Source: Marinospirillum insulare DSM 21763 (GTDB lineage Bacteria; Pseudomonadota; Gammaproteobacteria; Pseudomonadales; Halomonadaceae). Taken from it: a DNA stretch of 64,000 bases. Below, piece after piece: positions 9,760-19,431 of the stretch (position 1 is its first letter; each line of letters begins with the position of its first letter). A model generated the notes under the pieces. It was not told the DNA's origin, searched no databases, and saw nothing but the letters and a program-made list of their open reading frames with translations. The position numbers and the translations under genes are program-made. The stretch spans positions 127,235-191,234 of the forward strand of contig NZ_KK366037.1 of NCBI RefSeq assembly GCF_000686905.1, written 5' to 3'.

Positions 9760-11496
9760 CTATTGAACCGCTTGGCTGGTTAGCGCATCGGCCAGTTGAA
9801 GCTGGGTTGTTTGGGCAGTGCGGATTTTGGCTTTAAGCTGGTCGCAGATGGCAAAAAGTTGATCAACTTTGGCAACGATGCGTTTTTGTTCGTTTAGTGG
9901 GGCAATAGGAACAGGTAGTTCTTCCCATTTTGATCTATTAATTATTGGTGTTGCTGAACCAGAAGATTTTTCAACAACTAACTGATAAAAAGTTTTTGTA
10001 TTTACAGTTAAAAACAAAAACTCAGACATCACTTCAAAAGGATGGATAGAATTTATTTGCTGATTAAATGCAACTCGTCTATCTGCGATTACACTTTTAC
10101 CAACAGATCCGCCAATGCAAACCATCAAAATATCACCGTAAACCGCTTCTGAGCTATGCTTTAAACCTTCTTTAGTCAGCGTCTTATCTGACTCTAACAA
10201 TTTACCTGATGGCGTTATCTGACCAGGCCCAATAAAGGGTATTTCACCATCAAAGTTCTCTGCGGTTTTAGTGCTAGGAGTCTTTCCTGTCGCTCCAATA
10301 CCTAAATCTCCTAAACGTGCCCACACCCAGCCATGAGGTGCTTGAAATGGAATGTCTTTATTTGAAATTTTAGGCATGGGTTTAGTTTTTCTGATTTTTC
10401 GTTCTTTAATGAACGCTTCTTTTTTTATAGTTATTTTATCCAATAGCAAACAAACTGGTTCGTCGTTGGGATCTTGTGGCACTAGCTTGCCCATTACTGC
10501 TAACTGCAAAAGGGTTTGTTTTAGCTGGTCGATGCTATTTTCTGTGGTAAAAAGCGTTTCAAAGTTGGCGGCTAGGCGTGTCCAAGCTTGCTGAAAAGCT
10601 TCTGCATCGGCGGCTTGGGTTAAAGCAGTTAATAGAACTTCTACTAACTGTTGGTGGGCTGCAAGGCTGTTTTCTTGTTGTTCTTCTAGTTGATCGCAGA
10701 GCGCCATTAACTCATCGACTTTGGCGACGATGCGTTTTTGTTCGTTTGCTGGTGGTAAAGCAATTACAGTGGCTATTATTTTTTCTCTAGAGATATTCGG
10801 TTGAGCGCCACCAGCACCCATACCTATAAAGCGTGGCTTATAAGCTTTTAATAAGGTCAACAAGAAAACATTACTAAACCCTGTAAAGGTCGTACACGCA
10901 CAAACAGCTTGATTTGTAGTTGCTGGCACCGACAAAATAGCTGCTTTTCCAATTGTTGCGCCATACATAGCCAGCAAAACATCACCAGCCTTGTTATAAC
11001 GTAGTGAGGTTTTCTTTAAGGCATCTTCCGTAATTGTTTCTTCTGAATTAGATATATAGTCTGCTACCAATTCACCTGATTTAAACCAGGGTATATTCCC
11101 ACCATAAAACTCTGAATTACTTCGTTTTGGTGTTGCACCTGCACCCCAATCTCCAATATCGTTTAAACGAACATATTCCCACCCATGTGGTAAAAACCCA
11201 TATTTTTCATCAATTGAAATTGATGGTATTTTTTTTGGCTTTCGTATCTTTTTTTCTTTAACCAACTGCTCTCTTTCTGCTGCTATCTTCTCTAACAATA
11301 CCGAAGCTGGCTCGTCATTTGGGTCTTGGGGTACTAACAGCCCACGCACGGCTAATTCTAAAATCAACTCCCTTAGTTTTTGGATTCCATAAAGCTCCTG
11401 CTTTTTACTGCTACCTCTACCTTGTGTAGCTCTTTGCTTAATAGCACTTGTCCAAACATCCATATTTTCAGTAATTAGGTTTTCTATAGCTGCCAT
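9760..11496 (-). CDS. hsdS: Type I restriction-modification specificity subunit HsdS
   Basis: 578 residues with the two-fold layout of HsdS: target-recognition domain 1 (about 100-248), a central conserved helix beginning NEQKRIVAKVDELMALCDQL (251-270), target-recognition domain 2 (about 385-535), and a second copy NEQKRIVAKVDQLFAICDQL near the end. The segment LVPQDPNDEP also occurs twice, at 54-63 and about 338-347. Each recognition domain reads half of a split DNA target. Both are intact, so the specificity subunit looks functional. The start overlaps the hsdM stop by one base. Length is close to EcoAI-type (type IB) HsdS. Confidence 0.95.
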   Translation of the reverse strand: MAAIENLITENMDVWTSAIKQRATQGRGSSKKQELYGIQKLRELILELAVRGLLVPQDPNDEPASVLLEKIAAEREQLVKEKKIRKPKKIPSISIDEKYGFLPHGWEYVRLNDIGDWGAGATPKRSNSEFYGGNIPWFKSGELVADYISNSEETITEDALKKTSLRYNKAGDVLLAMYGATIGKAAILSVPATTNQAVCACTTFTGFSNVFLLTLLKAYKPRFIGMGAGGAQPNISREKIIATVIALPPANEQKRIVAKVDELMALCDQLEEQQENSLAAHQQLVEVLLTALTQAADAEAFQQAWTRLAANFETLFTTENSIDQLKQTLLQLAVMGKLVPQDPNDEPVCLLLDKITIKKEAFIKERKIRKTKPMPKISNKDIPFQAPHGWVWARLGDLGIGATGKTPSTKTAENFDGEIPFIGPGQITPSGKLLESDKTLTKEGLKHSSEAVYGDILMVCIGGSVGKSVIADRRVAFNQQINSIHPFEVMSEFLFLTVNTKTFYQLVVEKSSGSATPIINRSKWEELPVPIAPLNEQKRIVAKVDQLFAICDQLKAKIRTAQTTQLQLADALTSQAVQ

Positions 11497-13001
11497 TATT
11501 TCTCACCCTTGGATGCTAACGCTTCGGCAAGAATATTTTTAAGCTGGTTTTGCAAGCTGTGTATTTCTGCCTGTTGGGTTTGGTAATTGGCTAATAATTC
11601 TTCTGGGTCGTGGTTAATGGCTTCTTCAACGTGTGGGTTTTTAATGTCTAGGTTGTAGTTGCGTTGAATAATTTCTTCAATGCTAACTTGCCAAGCCTGT
11701 TGGTTTTCTACCCGCCCTTGGCGCTTAACTTTTTCATCAATGGTTTTGCCTGTGCCCCACCAGTTGTAACAAGCATCAAAGTCTTTTAGCTGCATGGGTT
11801 TGGTTTTGTTAAAAGCTTTTACGCCTGTTGGCAATGGCACCTCGTAATACCAAATGTTTTTAGTTCCTTTTTCTTCGCTGTCGGCACTGCTTTTTTCAAA
11901 AAACAGAATATTGGTTTTTATGGAGGTGTAGGGCGCAAATACAGAGTTAGGCAGGCGTACCACTGTGTGCAGGTTACATTCATCTAACAGCAGTTTTTTA
12001 ATTTTGGTTTTAACGCCTTCACCAAATAAAGTGCCATCGGGCAATACCACTGCGGCACGGCCATTTTCTTTTAGCACTTCTATTATGTATTGCAAGAATA
12101 AATCGGCGGTTTCTCGGGTTTGGTATTCTGAGGGGAAGTTCTTTTCTATGCCGTCTTCTTCTGTGCCACCAAAGGGTGGATTAGACACCACCACTTCTAC
12201 CATGTCTTCAATATCTAAGCTGGATAGAGGTTTGTTTAGGGTGTTGCCGTGGCGTATTTGTTTGGGTACTTCTATGCCGTGCAGCATCATATTGGTGGTG
12301 CATAACAGGTGGGGTAGCTGCTTTTTTTCTACGCCCTGCACTGAGTTTTGAAATAGTTTTTCGCCTTGGGTGTCTTGCACTTGTTTTTGCAGAATATCTA
12401 AGGAGCAGGCAAGGAAGCCGCCCGTACCGCAGGCTGGGTCCAGTATTGCTTCGCCTAGCTGGGGGTTAATCATTTGCACTATAAAGCGTGTCACTGCGCG
12501 TGGGGTATAAAACTCGCCTGCGTTACCTGCGCTTTGTAAGTCTTTAAGTATTTGTTCGTATAAATCACCAAACAGGTGGCGTTCTTCTGAACTGGTAAAG
12601 TCTATTTCGTTTAGTTTGTTTACCACTTGGCGCAGTAGCGTACCGTTTTTCATGTAATTAAAGGCATCGCTAAACGCTTCTTTAACTACAAAACCTCTTG
12701 GGTTGGTTTCTAAGGGTGCAGCTAGGTTTTTTAAGTCGTTGATTAGTTGGTTGTTTACAAAATCTAAAAGCTCTTCGCCCGTTATGCCTTGTTTGTCGGC
12801 TGCCCAATTGCGCCATAAATACTGGGTTGGAAGGGGTGTTTGGTAGTTATCTAGTTCAAATTCTAGCTCTTCTTCTTGGGCATCGAATATTTTTAAAAAG
12901 AGTAACCATGAAAGCTGGCCTAGGCGTTGTGCATCGCCATCTACACCCGCGTCTTTACGCATGATGTCTTGAATGGATTTAATAACAGATGAAATTGACA
13001 T
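11496..13001 (-). CDS. hsdM: Type I restriction-modification DNA methyltransferase HsdM
   Basis: 501 residues. An N-terminal helical domain (1-150) is followed by an N6-adenine methyltransferase with SAM-binding motif I LDPACGTGGF at 187-196 and catalytic motif IV NPPF at 274-277. It methylates adenine in both halves of the HsdS target and is needed for restriction as well. The size matches the EcoAI/EcoEI (type IB) group (about 490). It lies 27 bases downstream of hsdR and overlaps hsdS by one base. Confidence 0.96.
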   Translation of the reverse strand: MSISSVIKSIQDIMRKDAGVDGDAQRLGQLSWLLFLKIFDAQEEELEFELDNYQTPLPTQYLWRNWAADKQGITGEELLDFVNNQLINDLKNLAAPLETNPRGFVVKEAFSDAFNYMKNGTLLRQVVNKLNEIDFTSSEERHLFGDLYEQILKDLQSAGNAGEFYTPRAVTRFIVQMINPQLGEAILDPACGTGGFLACSLDILQKQVQDTQGEKLFQNSVQGVEKKQLPHLLCTTNMMLHGIEVPKQIRHGNTLNKPLSSLDIEDMVEVVVSNPPFGGTEEDGIEKNFPSEYQTRETADLFLQYIIEVLKENGRAAVVLPDGTLFGEGVKTKIKKLLLDECNLHTVVRLPNSVFAPYTSIKTNILFFEKSSADSEEKGTKNIWYYEVPLPTGVKAFNKTKPMQLKDFDACYNWWGTGKTIDEKVKRQGRVENQQAWQVSIEEIIQRNYNLDIKNPHVEEAINHDPEELLANYQTQQAEIHSLQNQLKNILAEALASKGEK

Positions 13002-13028
13002 GAGTTCTCTAAGGTTTTTTAAAAGGTG

Positions 13029-15452
13029 TTAGGCGCGGAGGTGCGTATCATCATAAAGGGCGTTTTCTAGCTCTTTTATGGCTTGGTCGTATTCGGCTTT
13101 GCTGCCAAAAGCATTTTTAACTATTTCTAGGGGGCGGCCCATTTCTCTAAAAGGCGTTACTTTAAGCGCATCTTTGGATTCTATTTCGCTAATGCCCAGA
13201 TCGGCGTATTTATCTAGCAGTGCATTTAATACTTGCTGGGCTGTTTCGTTGTATTTGCTGAAGTAATTGCGTTTTTTTACATTATTTGCGCGTTCTTTAC
13301 GCGTTAGGGCTGGCTGGTCAAAAGCGATATGGCAGATAAGATCAAATGCGCCCATGTCTTTGCTAACGTCTTGCTCTAGGGCTTTCCAGATAACGCCCTG
13401 CCTTTCTAGTTCATCTATGATGGTTTGCTTGCGGTCGGCTTCTTGCCAACTGTTTACAAAAATATCTAAAGAGGCGTACTGCTCTAGTATGGCTTTTTTG
13501 GTGTAGTCCTTAAAAGACTCGGTAACCAGCTTGCCGTTAGCGCCGTAGTATTGCACTCGCTCGGCAATTTTTTTAACTTCGACACCCGCTATATGGTATT
13601 TAACGAATTTGTTTTCATCGTTAAAGCCTTCATCGGCGGCAAAGTCTTTGGCGTTATCTTGCTCGGCTTGGTAGTTTGCTGCGGTGCTTTCGCTTAAGTC
13701 ATGTTCGGTATTTGCATCTTCACTGAGTTCATCATCTAGCTGGGTGTTTTCTAGGTCGTTAATTTCTTCGGGTGTTTTGACGATGACTTTTTCTGGAATG
13801 CCATCAAATTTAGGGTCTGCAAATAGTTCGGTGGCTTTTTTAAAGTCTAAAATGGTAAACCAAAGCTTATTGTAGCGATCATCTATACGCGTGCCACGGC
13901 CTATAATTTGCTTGAATTTGGTCATGGATTGAATGTTTTGGTCTAGCACAATTAGCTTGCAGGTTTTGGCATCCACCCCTGTTGTCATCAGTTCAGAGGT
14001 TGTAGCTATTACTGGGTAGGGTTGCTTGGGATTAATGAAGTTATCTAGCTGGGCTTTGCCTGCATCATCATCACCAGTAATTTTCATAACGTACTTTTCG
14101 TTCTTTTTAACCTGTTCAGGATTAAGGTTAATTAAGGCTCTACGCATTCGCTCGGCATGGTTAATATCGTTACAAAAAACGATGGTTTTTGCCATGGGGT
14201 CGGTACGTTGTAGGTAAGAGCTAATAGTTTTAGCAACCAGCTCGGTACGCTCGTCTATGACTAGGGTTCTATCAAAGTCTTTAATGTTGTAAACGCGGTC
14301 TTCTATTAGCTCGCCGTATTTGTCGACTTGCCCTTCGGTGGGTCGCCAACCTAAAGCGTCTATGTCTAAATCAACACGTACTACTTTATAGGGTGCTAAA
14401 AAACCGTCTTCTATGCCTTCTTTTAAGGAGTAGGTGTAAACCGGTTCGCCAAAATAGTCGGTATTAGACACTTCGTCGGTTTCTTTAGGCGTTGCTGTTA
14501 AGCCAATTTGGGTGGCTGAGCTGAAGTAGTCTAAAATTTCTCGCCAAGCGCTATCCTCTGCGGCACTACCTCGATGGCACTCATCTATAACTATTAAATC
14601 AAAAAAGTTGGGGTCTACTTGTTTAAAAGCTTTTTGGTATTCTTCTGGCCCTGTTAAAGCTTGGTAGAGAGCAAGGTGAATTTCATAGGCTGGGTCTACG
14701 CTTCGCCCAGTTATTTTTGTCATCGCCTGACCAAAAGGCTGAAAATCGTTGGTGCGGGTTTGATCGACTAAAATATTACGGTCGGCTAAAAATAGAATGC
14801 GTTTTTTCTTTCTGGCTTTCCATAAACGCCAAATAATTTGAAAGGCGGTGTAGGTTTTACCTGTGCCAGTTGCCATTACCAAGAGGATGCGGTTTTGCTC
14901 ACGCGCTATGGCTTCTATGGTTTTATTGATGGCTTGTAGTTGGTAATAACGTGGTGTTTTGTCGCTACCATCGTCGTGATAATCTTGAGTAACTAAAGGA
15001 ATTTGCGCTGAGGTGTAACCGCGCCATGCTGCAAACTTTTGCCATAGTTGGCTTGGGCTGGGAAATTCATCGAGGGTTATTTCACTTTCTATCGGCTCGC
15101 CTTCTGCCACGGTTTTGTCGTGAAATATAAAAGCATCACCGTTAGTTGAAAAAGCAAAGGGCACATCTAACAAGCCAGCATAATCTAAGCCTTGTTGCAT
15201 TCCTTTGCCTAGGTCGTGCTTGTTGGCTTTTGCTTCTATAACCGCCAGCGGCATACCCATTTTGTAATATAAAACGATGTCTGCTGATTTAACTGTTTGG
15301 CGCATACCCATTTGGCCACGAACAATCACTTTACCATCACGCAGTTTAACTTCTTGGCGAATTTGCGTCATGTTATCCCAACCTGCTTTGGCTAGCGCAG
15401 GCAGAATGTACTTAGTAATTATGTCGGTTTCGGTTAGTTTGCTTTTATCCAT
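13029..15452 (-). CDS. hsdR: Type I restriction enzyme motor-nuclease subunit HsdR
   Basis: 807 residues, very near the length of type IB HsdR (EcoAI, about 810). The N-terminal nuclease domain has the D...EAK core (Asp58, E-A-K at 73-75). The superfamily 2 translocase follows with Walker A MATGTGKT at 193-200, DECH at 290-293, and [20 protein letters not shown] long C-terminal region binds the methylase core. AAGGA stands at a suitable distance before the ATG. It is the first gene of the hsd operon, and the 190 bases upstream are shared with the divergent AbrB-Doc pair. Confidence 0.96.
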   Translation of the reverse strand: MDKSKLTETDIITKYILPALAKAGWDNMTQIRQEVKLRDGKVIVRGQMGMRQTVKSADIVLYYKMGMPLAVIEAKANKHDLGKGMQQGLDYAGLLDVPFAFSTNGDAFIFHDKTVAEGEPIESEITLDEFPSPSQLWQKFAAWRGYTSAQIPLVTQDYHDDGSDKTPRYYQLQAINKTIEAIAREQNRILLVMATGTGKTYTAFQIIWRLWKARKKKRILFLADRNILVDQTRTNDFQPFGQAMTKITGRSVDPAYEIHLALYQALTGPEEYQKAFKQVDPNFFDLIVIDECHRGSAAEDSAWREILDYFSSATQIGLTATPKETDEVSNTDYFGEPVYTYSLKEGIEDGFLAPYKVVRVDLDIDALGWRPTEGQVDKYGELIEDRVYNIKDFDRTLVIDERTELVAKTISSYLQRTDPMAKTIVFCNDINHAERMRRALINLNPEQVKKNEKYVMKITGDDDAGKAQLDNFINPKQPYPVIATTSELMTTGVDAKTCKLIVLDQNIQSMTKFKQIIGRGTRIDDRYNKLWFTILDFKKATELFADPKFDGIPEKVIVKTPEEINDLENTQLDDELSEDANTEHDLSESTAANYQAEQDNAKDFAADEGFNDENKFVKYHIAGVEVKKIAERVQYYGANGKLVTESFKDYTKKAILEQYASLDIFVNSWQEADRKQTIIDELERQGVIWKALEQDVSKDMGAFDLICHIAFDQPALTRKERANNVKKRNYFSKYNETAQQVLNALLDKYADLGISEIESKDALKVTPFREMGRPLEIVKNAFGSKAEYDQAIKELENALYDDTHLRA

Positions 15453-15608
15453 TTTTCCTTACACCGCATCCTTGAAGCTTTATAGATAGAAAGAAGTCTT
15501 TAATTTGAATGACTCGATATTACTAGGAGTGCAGAGTTAGTACAATTTTTAGCAACAGAAGGTGAGACTCATCCTTGTTAAGCAGATTTGATGGTGATAA
15601 CCTCTGTA

Positions 15609-15622
15609 ATAACATTTGTTAT
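15609..15622. promoter_or_regulatory. Candidate operator of the AbrB-Doc operon
   Basis: The inverted repeat ATAAC-ATTT-GTTAT lies 20 bases before the antitoxin start, beside TATAACTT, and just ahead of the ribosome site TGAGG. The place is right for autorepression by the antitoxin-toxin complex, but the repeat is short and AT-rich. Confidence 0.3.
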
Positions 15623-15642
15623 AACTTTATTGAGGTAAGCTT

Positions 15643-15867
15643 ATGCTTAAGGTAAAAGTTACAAACGTCGGCAACTCAATGGGAATACTCCTACCCAAAG
15701 AAGCGCTTGGTAAAATGAAAGCGAATAAAGGGGATTTCTTGTATTTAGTTGAATCACCTGAGGGTTATACATTAACACCCTACCAACAAGATTTTGAGGA
15801 GCAGGTTTCAGCTGCCGAAAATATTATGGCTCGCTACCGCAATACGCTTCGTGAACTAGCTAAATGA
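15643..15867 (+). CDS. AbrB/MazE-type antitoxin
   Basis: 74 residues. The N-terminal part (VKVTNVGNSMGILLPKEAL) is the swapped-hairpin AbrB/MazE DNA-binding fold; the C-terminal part (about 48-74) is helical and should wrap the toxin. Preceded by TGAGG at a suitable distance. It overlaps the doc-like gene by ATGA, the standard arrangement of an antitoxin-toxin operon. Doc of phage P1 pairs with Phd instead, so this is the alternative AbrB-Doc pairing known in many genomes. Confidence 0.85.
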   Translation: MLKVKVTNVGNSMGILLPKEALGKMKANKGDFLYLVESPEGYTLTPYQQDFEEQVSAAENIMARYRNTLRELAK

Positions 15868-16253
15868 TAGAGCCTAAATGGGTGCTAGAAAATGTTGTTC
15901 TTGCTGTTCACTCTATGCTGCTGTCAGAACACGGTGGAGCATCGGGTGTTCGAGATGAAGCATTACTTAAGTCTGCACTAGCTAGAGCACAGCAAAAGTT
16001 TGCTTATGAGCCACTCACCACACCTTTCGATTTGGCTGCTGCCTACAGCTTTGGACTTGTAAAAAATCACGCTTTTATTGATGGCAATAAGAGAGTCGCT
16101 TTTACCATTGGTGTTTTATTTTTAGAGTTGAATGGCTATGAATTTACAGCACCAGAAGCCGAAGCTGCGATTACCTTTGAAGCTTTAGCTTCTGGTGAAA
16201 TTGGAGAAGAAAAGCTAAGCAAATGGTTTGAATCAAATGTAGTTTTCACCTAA
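15864..16253 (+). CDS. doc: Doc-type toxin (death-on-curing, Fic fold)
   Basis: 129 residues. The catalytic motif HAFIDGNKR at 69-77 is the Doc form of the Fic motif (HxFx(D/N)xNKR). Doc enzymes phosphorylate elongation factor Tu and stop translation; that activity is known of the family and not shown here. GVRDEALLKSALARAQQ near the N-terminus is also typical of the family. It is coupled by ATGA to the antitoxin and ends 8 bases from the convergent glnE stop, so the pair sits exactly at the right-hand edge of the island. Confidence 0.9.
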   Translation: MIEPKWVLENVVLAVHSMLLSEHGGASGVRDEALLKSALARAQQKFAYEPLTTPFDLAAAYSFGLVKNHAFIDGNKRVAFTIGVLFLELNGYEFTAPEAEAAITFEALASGEIGEEKLSKWFESNVVFT

Positions 16254-16261
16254 TACAATTT

Positions 16262-19198
16262 TTAGTCATTAAGCAAAAGTTCTTGCCATAATTGCGTAAC
16301 TTGCTGACGGTATGCCACCCAAGGTTCGGCGGGTAAAAAAGTGCCGGCTTTTTCTAGGGCTGCGTGGTGGGTGGTTTTTCGGTAAATCAAATAGGCTTCT
16401 TGTAAACACTCTACCTTTGCTTGGGGTAATACGCCTGTGGCAGCTAGAGCATCTAAAATACGCATATTGTCGGTATGCTCATAAAGTTCTGGGTGCTTAT
16501 GGCTATAGGCTAGCACTAGGTATTGCACCATAAATTCTATATCTACCAAACCGCCTGCATCTTGCTTAACGTGAAACAGCTCTTGCTCTCCAGGTTTTGA
16601 ACCTAAGTTAGCGCGCATTTTTTCGCGCATGGTGATTACATCTTCACGCAGTTTTTTTAAGTCTCTTGGCTGGCTTAAAATACTTGCTCGCAGCTGATTA
16701 AATGCTTCGGTTAATAAAGTATCGCCTGCTACAACTCTGGCTCTTACTAGGGCTTGGTGTTCCCAAGTCCAAGCTTGATTAGTTTGGTAATCGGCAAAGG
16801 CTTTTAGGCTGCTAACGAGCAAACCAGCATTGCCTGAAGGCCGTAAACGCATATCCACTTCATAGAGTTGGCCAGAGGGTGTTGCTGTGGCTAAAAAGTG
16901 AATAATGCGCTGTCCTAAACGGCTAAACCAAGTCACGCTGTCTAGGTTTTTTTCACCGTCACTGGCTAGGGTGGGATGACCATCGTGAATAAAAACCAAG
17001 TCTAAATCTGAGCCATAGCCTAGTTCTATACCACCTAGTTTGCCGTAGCCCACAATAATAAAGCCGTTATCTGCTGGCACTCCTTTGCTTAACTCACCAT
17101 TACTTAATCTGGGCCGACCATAACGCTGAGTTAAATCGCGCAGGGTTTGGTTTAAAACTTGCTCTAGCAAGACTTCAGCAATGTAGGTTAGGTAATCACT
17201 CACTTTCATTAAGTGGCGTTGGGCAACTAAATCTGATGCGGCTACACGGAGCACGTTGGCATGGCGGAAGTAGCGTAGTGCTTCCATTAAGGCTTCTATA
17301 TCTTCTTCTGGAATGCGGCTTAAATGCTGACGCAATTCATCTTGTAGACTGCTTTTATTGGCGGGTGAATAGAGGGTTTCTGGGCTTAGCAGTTCATCTA
17401 AAAGAATCGGCATTTTAGCCAGCTGCTCGGCTAGCCAAGGGCTGGCAGCACAAATAGTCACCAGCTGTTTTAACGCTTCGGGATTTTCTGTTAACAGCAC
17501 TAGGTAAGCGGTACGGCGCAATACGGCTTCAACTAACCAAAGGGTTCGCTCTAGGGCTGCATCGGGATTTTGGGTGGTTGCAACGGCCATTAGCACTTGT
17601 GGCATAAGTTGATTAAGCCTTTCGCGGCCTATCTGCTGCATATTGGCTACGGCTCTACTGGAGTAGAGGGTTTGCAGCACTTGCATACTGGCTTGGGCTT
17701 GTTTAAAACCTGCTTGCTGAAATGCCTCTAGGGTTAATGCTGGGTCGGCTTGTTCGCTCCATAAACAAGCAAGGGCTTCATCTATTTGGGTGGGTTCTGG
17801 CTGTTCTTCATCTGGGTCAGCAATAACGGCATCAAAATGCTGGCGAACTTGTTGCTTTGTTTGCTGTAAATGTTCGTATAAGGCTTGCCAGTCGGTAAAA
17901 CCACAGCGCCAGGCGATTCTTGCCTGGGATTCGTCATCCTCGGGTAGAGTTTGGGTTTGTTTGTCGGCTAAACCTTGTAGGGCATGTTCTAAATTACGCA
18001 AAAACTCGTAGGCGGTGAGTAGCTCTTGGCTGGCTTCTTCTGGCATTAAACCTAGGCTGGAAATAATGGGTAGCACTTTTCTAACCGAGCGCTCTTGCAG
18101 TTCTGTATCTCGTCCACCTCGAATTAATTGGAAAACCTGGGCAATAAATTCAACTTCACGAATACCGCCTAAACCTAGCTTGATATTGTTTTCTAGGCTT
18201 TTGCGACGAACTTCTCGGTTAATCATGGCTTTCATAGCACGCAAGGCTTCGATGGCGCTAAAGTCTAAATACTTGCGGTAAACAAAAGGGCGCAGTTCAT
18301 CTAAGAGGGTTTCTCCCGCTTGTTTGTTGCCAGCAATCACGCGTGCTTTGATCATGGCATAGCGTTCCCAATCGCGGCCTTGTTGCTGGTAATAATCTAG
18401 CAGAGCATTAAAACTGAGTGCTAAAGCGCCAGCATCTCCGTAAGGGCGTAAGCGCATATCAACACGAAACACAAAACCATCAGCGGTGACTTTATCTAAG
18501 AGTGCGATTAGTTTTTGACCAATGCGTGTAAAGTATTCTTGGTTGTCGAAGCTGCGTTTTCCGCCCAGTGTTTCACCTTGGGATTCAAAGCCAAAAATAA
18601 GGTCAATGTCTGAGGAAAGGTTAAGTTCACCTGCACCCAGTTTACCCATGCCTAACACGACTAGGCGCAGCGGCTGCACTTCTTGCGATTCAGCTTGGGT
18701 AAGGCTGGTGCCCCTTGGGTAGGGCTTGCCCCAAGCCGGTGCATAAAAATCTTCTAACCAGGCTAAGGCTGCTTCGGTGGTGACTTCTGCCAGCGCGGTA
18801 ATTTCTGCTGCGGTTTGCCAAACTTGTTGGGGTTGGTCAGTAAATTGGGAATCTCGCCACAATAGGCGTAACATAACGGCACGTCGAAACTGCCTTAACC
18901 TAGCTTGCAAACTGGCTTCGTCGGTTGGCAACTGCCCATTTTCATTACTTAATGCCTGCTGGCACCAAAGTGTATAGTCGGCAAGATTTAAGCGGGGGGT
19001 TAGTCGGTTTTCTTTAGCTAAATGCGCTAGTAGGCTGGCATCAGCTGTTAGTAACTCCGTTGCGTAATCGCTTGTTGCTAGTAACCCTGCTAAGCCTTGA
19101 GGTTGGCTAGTAGTTAACTCGCTTGTTAAACGGCTGAGTGCTTGCAGGGTGACAGGGTGTAGCTTAGACGGCAGAAATGACAAATCAACTTGTGGCAC
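16262..19198 (-). CDS. glnE: Bifunctional glutamine synthetase adenylyltransferase/deadenylylase
   Basis: 978 residues with two nucleotidyltransferase domains, each with its GxG...D-D motif: LGMGKLGAGELNLSSDIDLI (about 180-201) in the N-terminal deadenylylase half, and VGYGKLGGIELGYGSDLDLV in the C-terminal adenylylase half. It adenylylates or deadenylylates glutamine synthetase in response to PII, controlling nitrogen assimilation. The start is GTG at 19198. Length fits the family (about 945-985). In Pseudomonas the next genes are ilvE and waaF; here the island of toxin-antitoxin and hsd genes follows instead. Confidence 0.95.
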   Translation of the reverse strand: MPQVDLSFLPSKLHPVTLQALSRLTSELTTSQPQGLAGLLATSDYATELLTADASLLAHLAKENRLTPRLNLADYTLWCQQALSNENGQLPTDEASLQARLRQFRRAVMLRLLWRDSQFTDQPQQVWQTAAEITALAEVTTEAALAWLEDFYAPAWGKPYPRGTSLTQAESQEVQPLRLVVLGMGKLGAGELNLSSDIDLIFGFESQGETLGGKRSFDNQEYFTRIGQKLIALLDKVTADGFVFRVDMRLRPYGDAGALALSFNALLDYYQQQGRDWERYAMIKARVIAGNKQAGETLLDELRPFVYRKYLDFSAIEALRAMKAMINREVRRKSLENNIKLGLGGIREVEFIAQVFQLIRGGRDTELQERSVRKVLPIISSLGLMPEEASQELLTAYEFLRNLEHALQGLADKQTQTLPEDDESQARIAWRCGFTDWQALYEHLQQTKQQVRQHFDAVIADPDEEQPEPTQIDEALACLWSEQADPALTLEAFQQAGFKQAQASMQVLQTLYSSRAVANMQQIGRERLNQLMPQVLMAVATTQNPDAALERTLWLVEAVLRRTAYLVLLTENPEALKQLVTICAASPWLAEQLAKMPILLDELLSPETLYSPANKSSLQDELRQHLSRIPEEDIEALMEALRYFRHANVLRVAASDLVAQRHLMKVSDYLTYIAEVLLEQVLNQTLRDLTQRYGRPRLSNGELSKGVPADNGFIIVGYGKLGGIELGYGSDLDLVFIHDGHPTLASDGEKNLDSVTWFSRLGQRIIHFLATATPSGQLYEVDMRLRPSGNAGLLVSSLKAFADYQTNQAWTWEHQALVRARVVAGDTLLTEAFNQLRASILSQPRDLKKLREDVITMREKMRANLGSKPGEQELFHVKQDAGGLVDIEFMVQYLVLAYSHKHPELYEHTDNMRILDALAATGVLPQAKVECLQEAYLIYRKTTHHAALEKAGTFLPAEPWVAYRQQVTQLWQELLLND

Positions 19199-19431
19199 AG
19201 CTATAACCCTATCATCAGTAAAAAAGTTTAAAGTAACCCAGCCAGCTTAGTGACTGATTCAGTCTAGCTCAACCTTATTTTACACGTCTGATTAATCGCA
19301 TTGCTGGCTGGTTTCGCTGCAATACTTCTTTAAATGGACGGATAGACCCAGCACTCTAAACGAGCTATTTATTCTAGCTTATAAAAGAGGCTGTCTTTTT
19401 TATTAACTATTAACATACCTCAAGGAGAGTT

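Noticed and set aside
19238..19311. CCAGCCAGC and GCTGGCTGG inverted repeat in the glnE-SulP gap
   Set aside because: The arms are 56 bases apart with no T-run and no known operator form; noted only as a possible weak structure.
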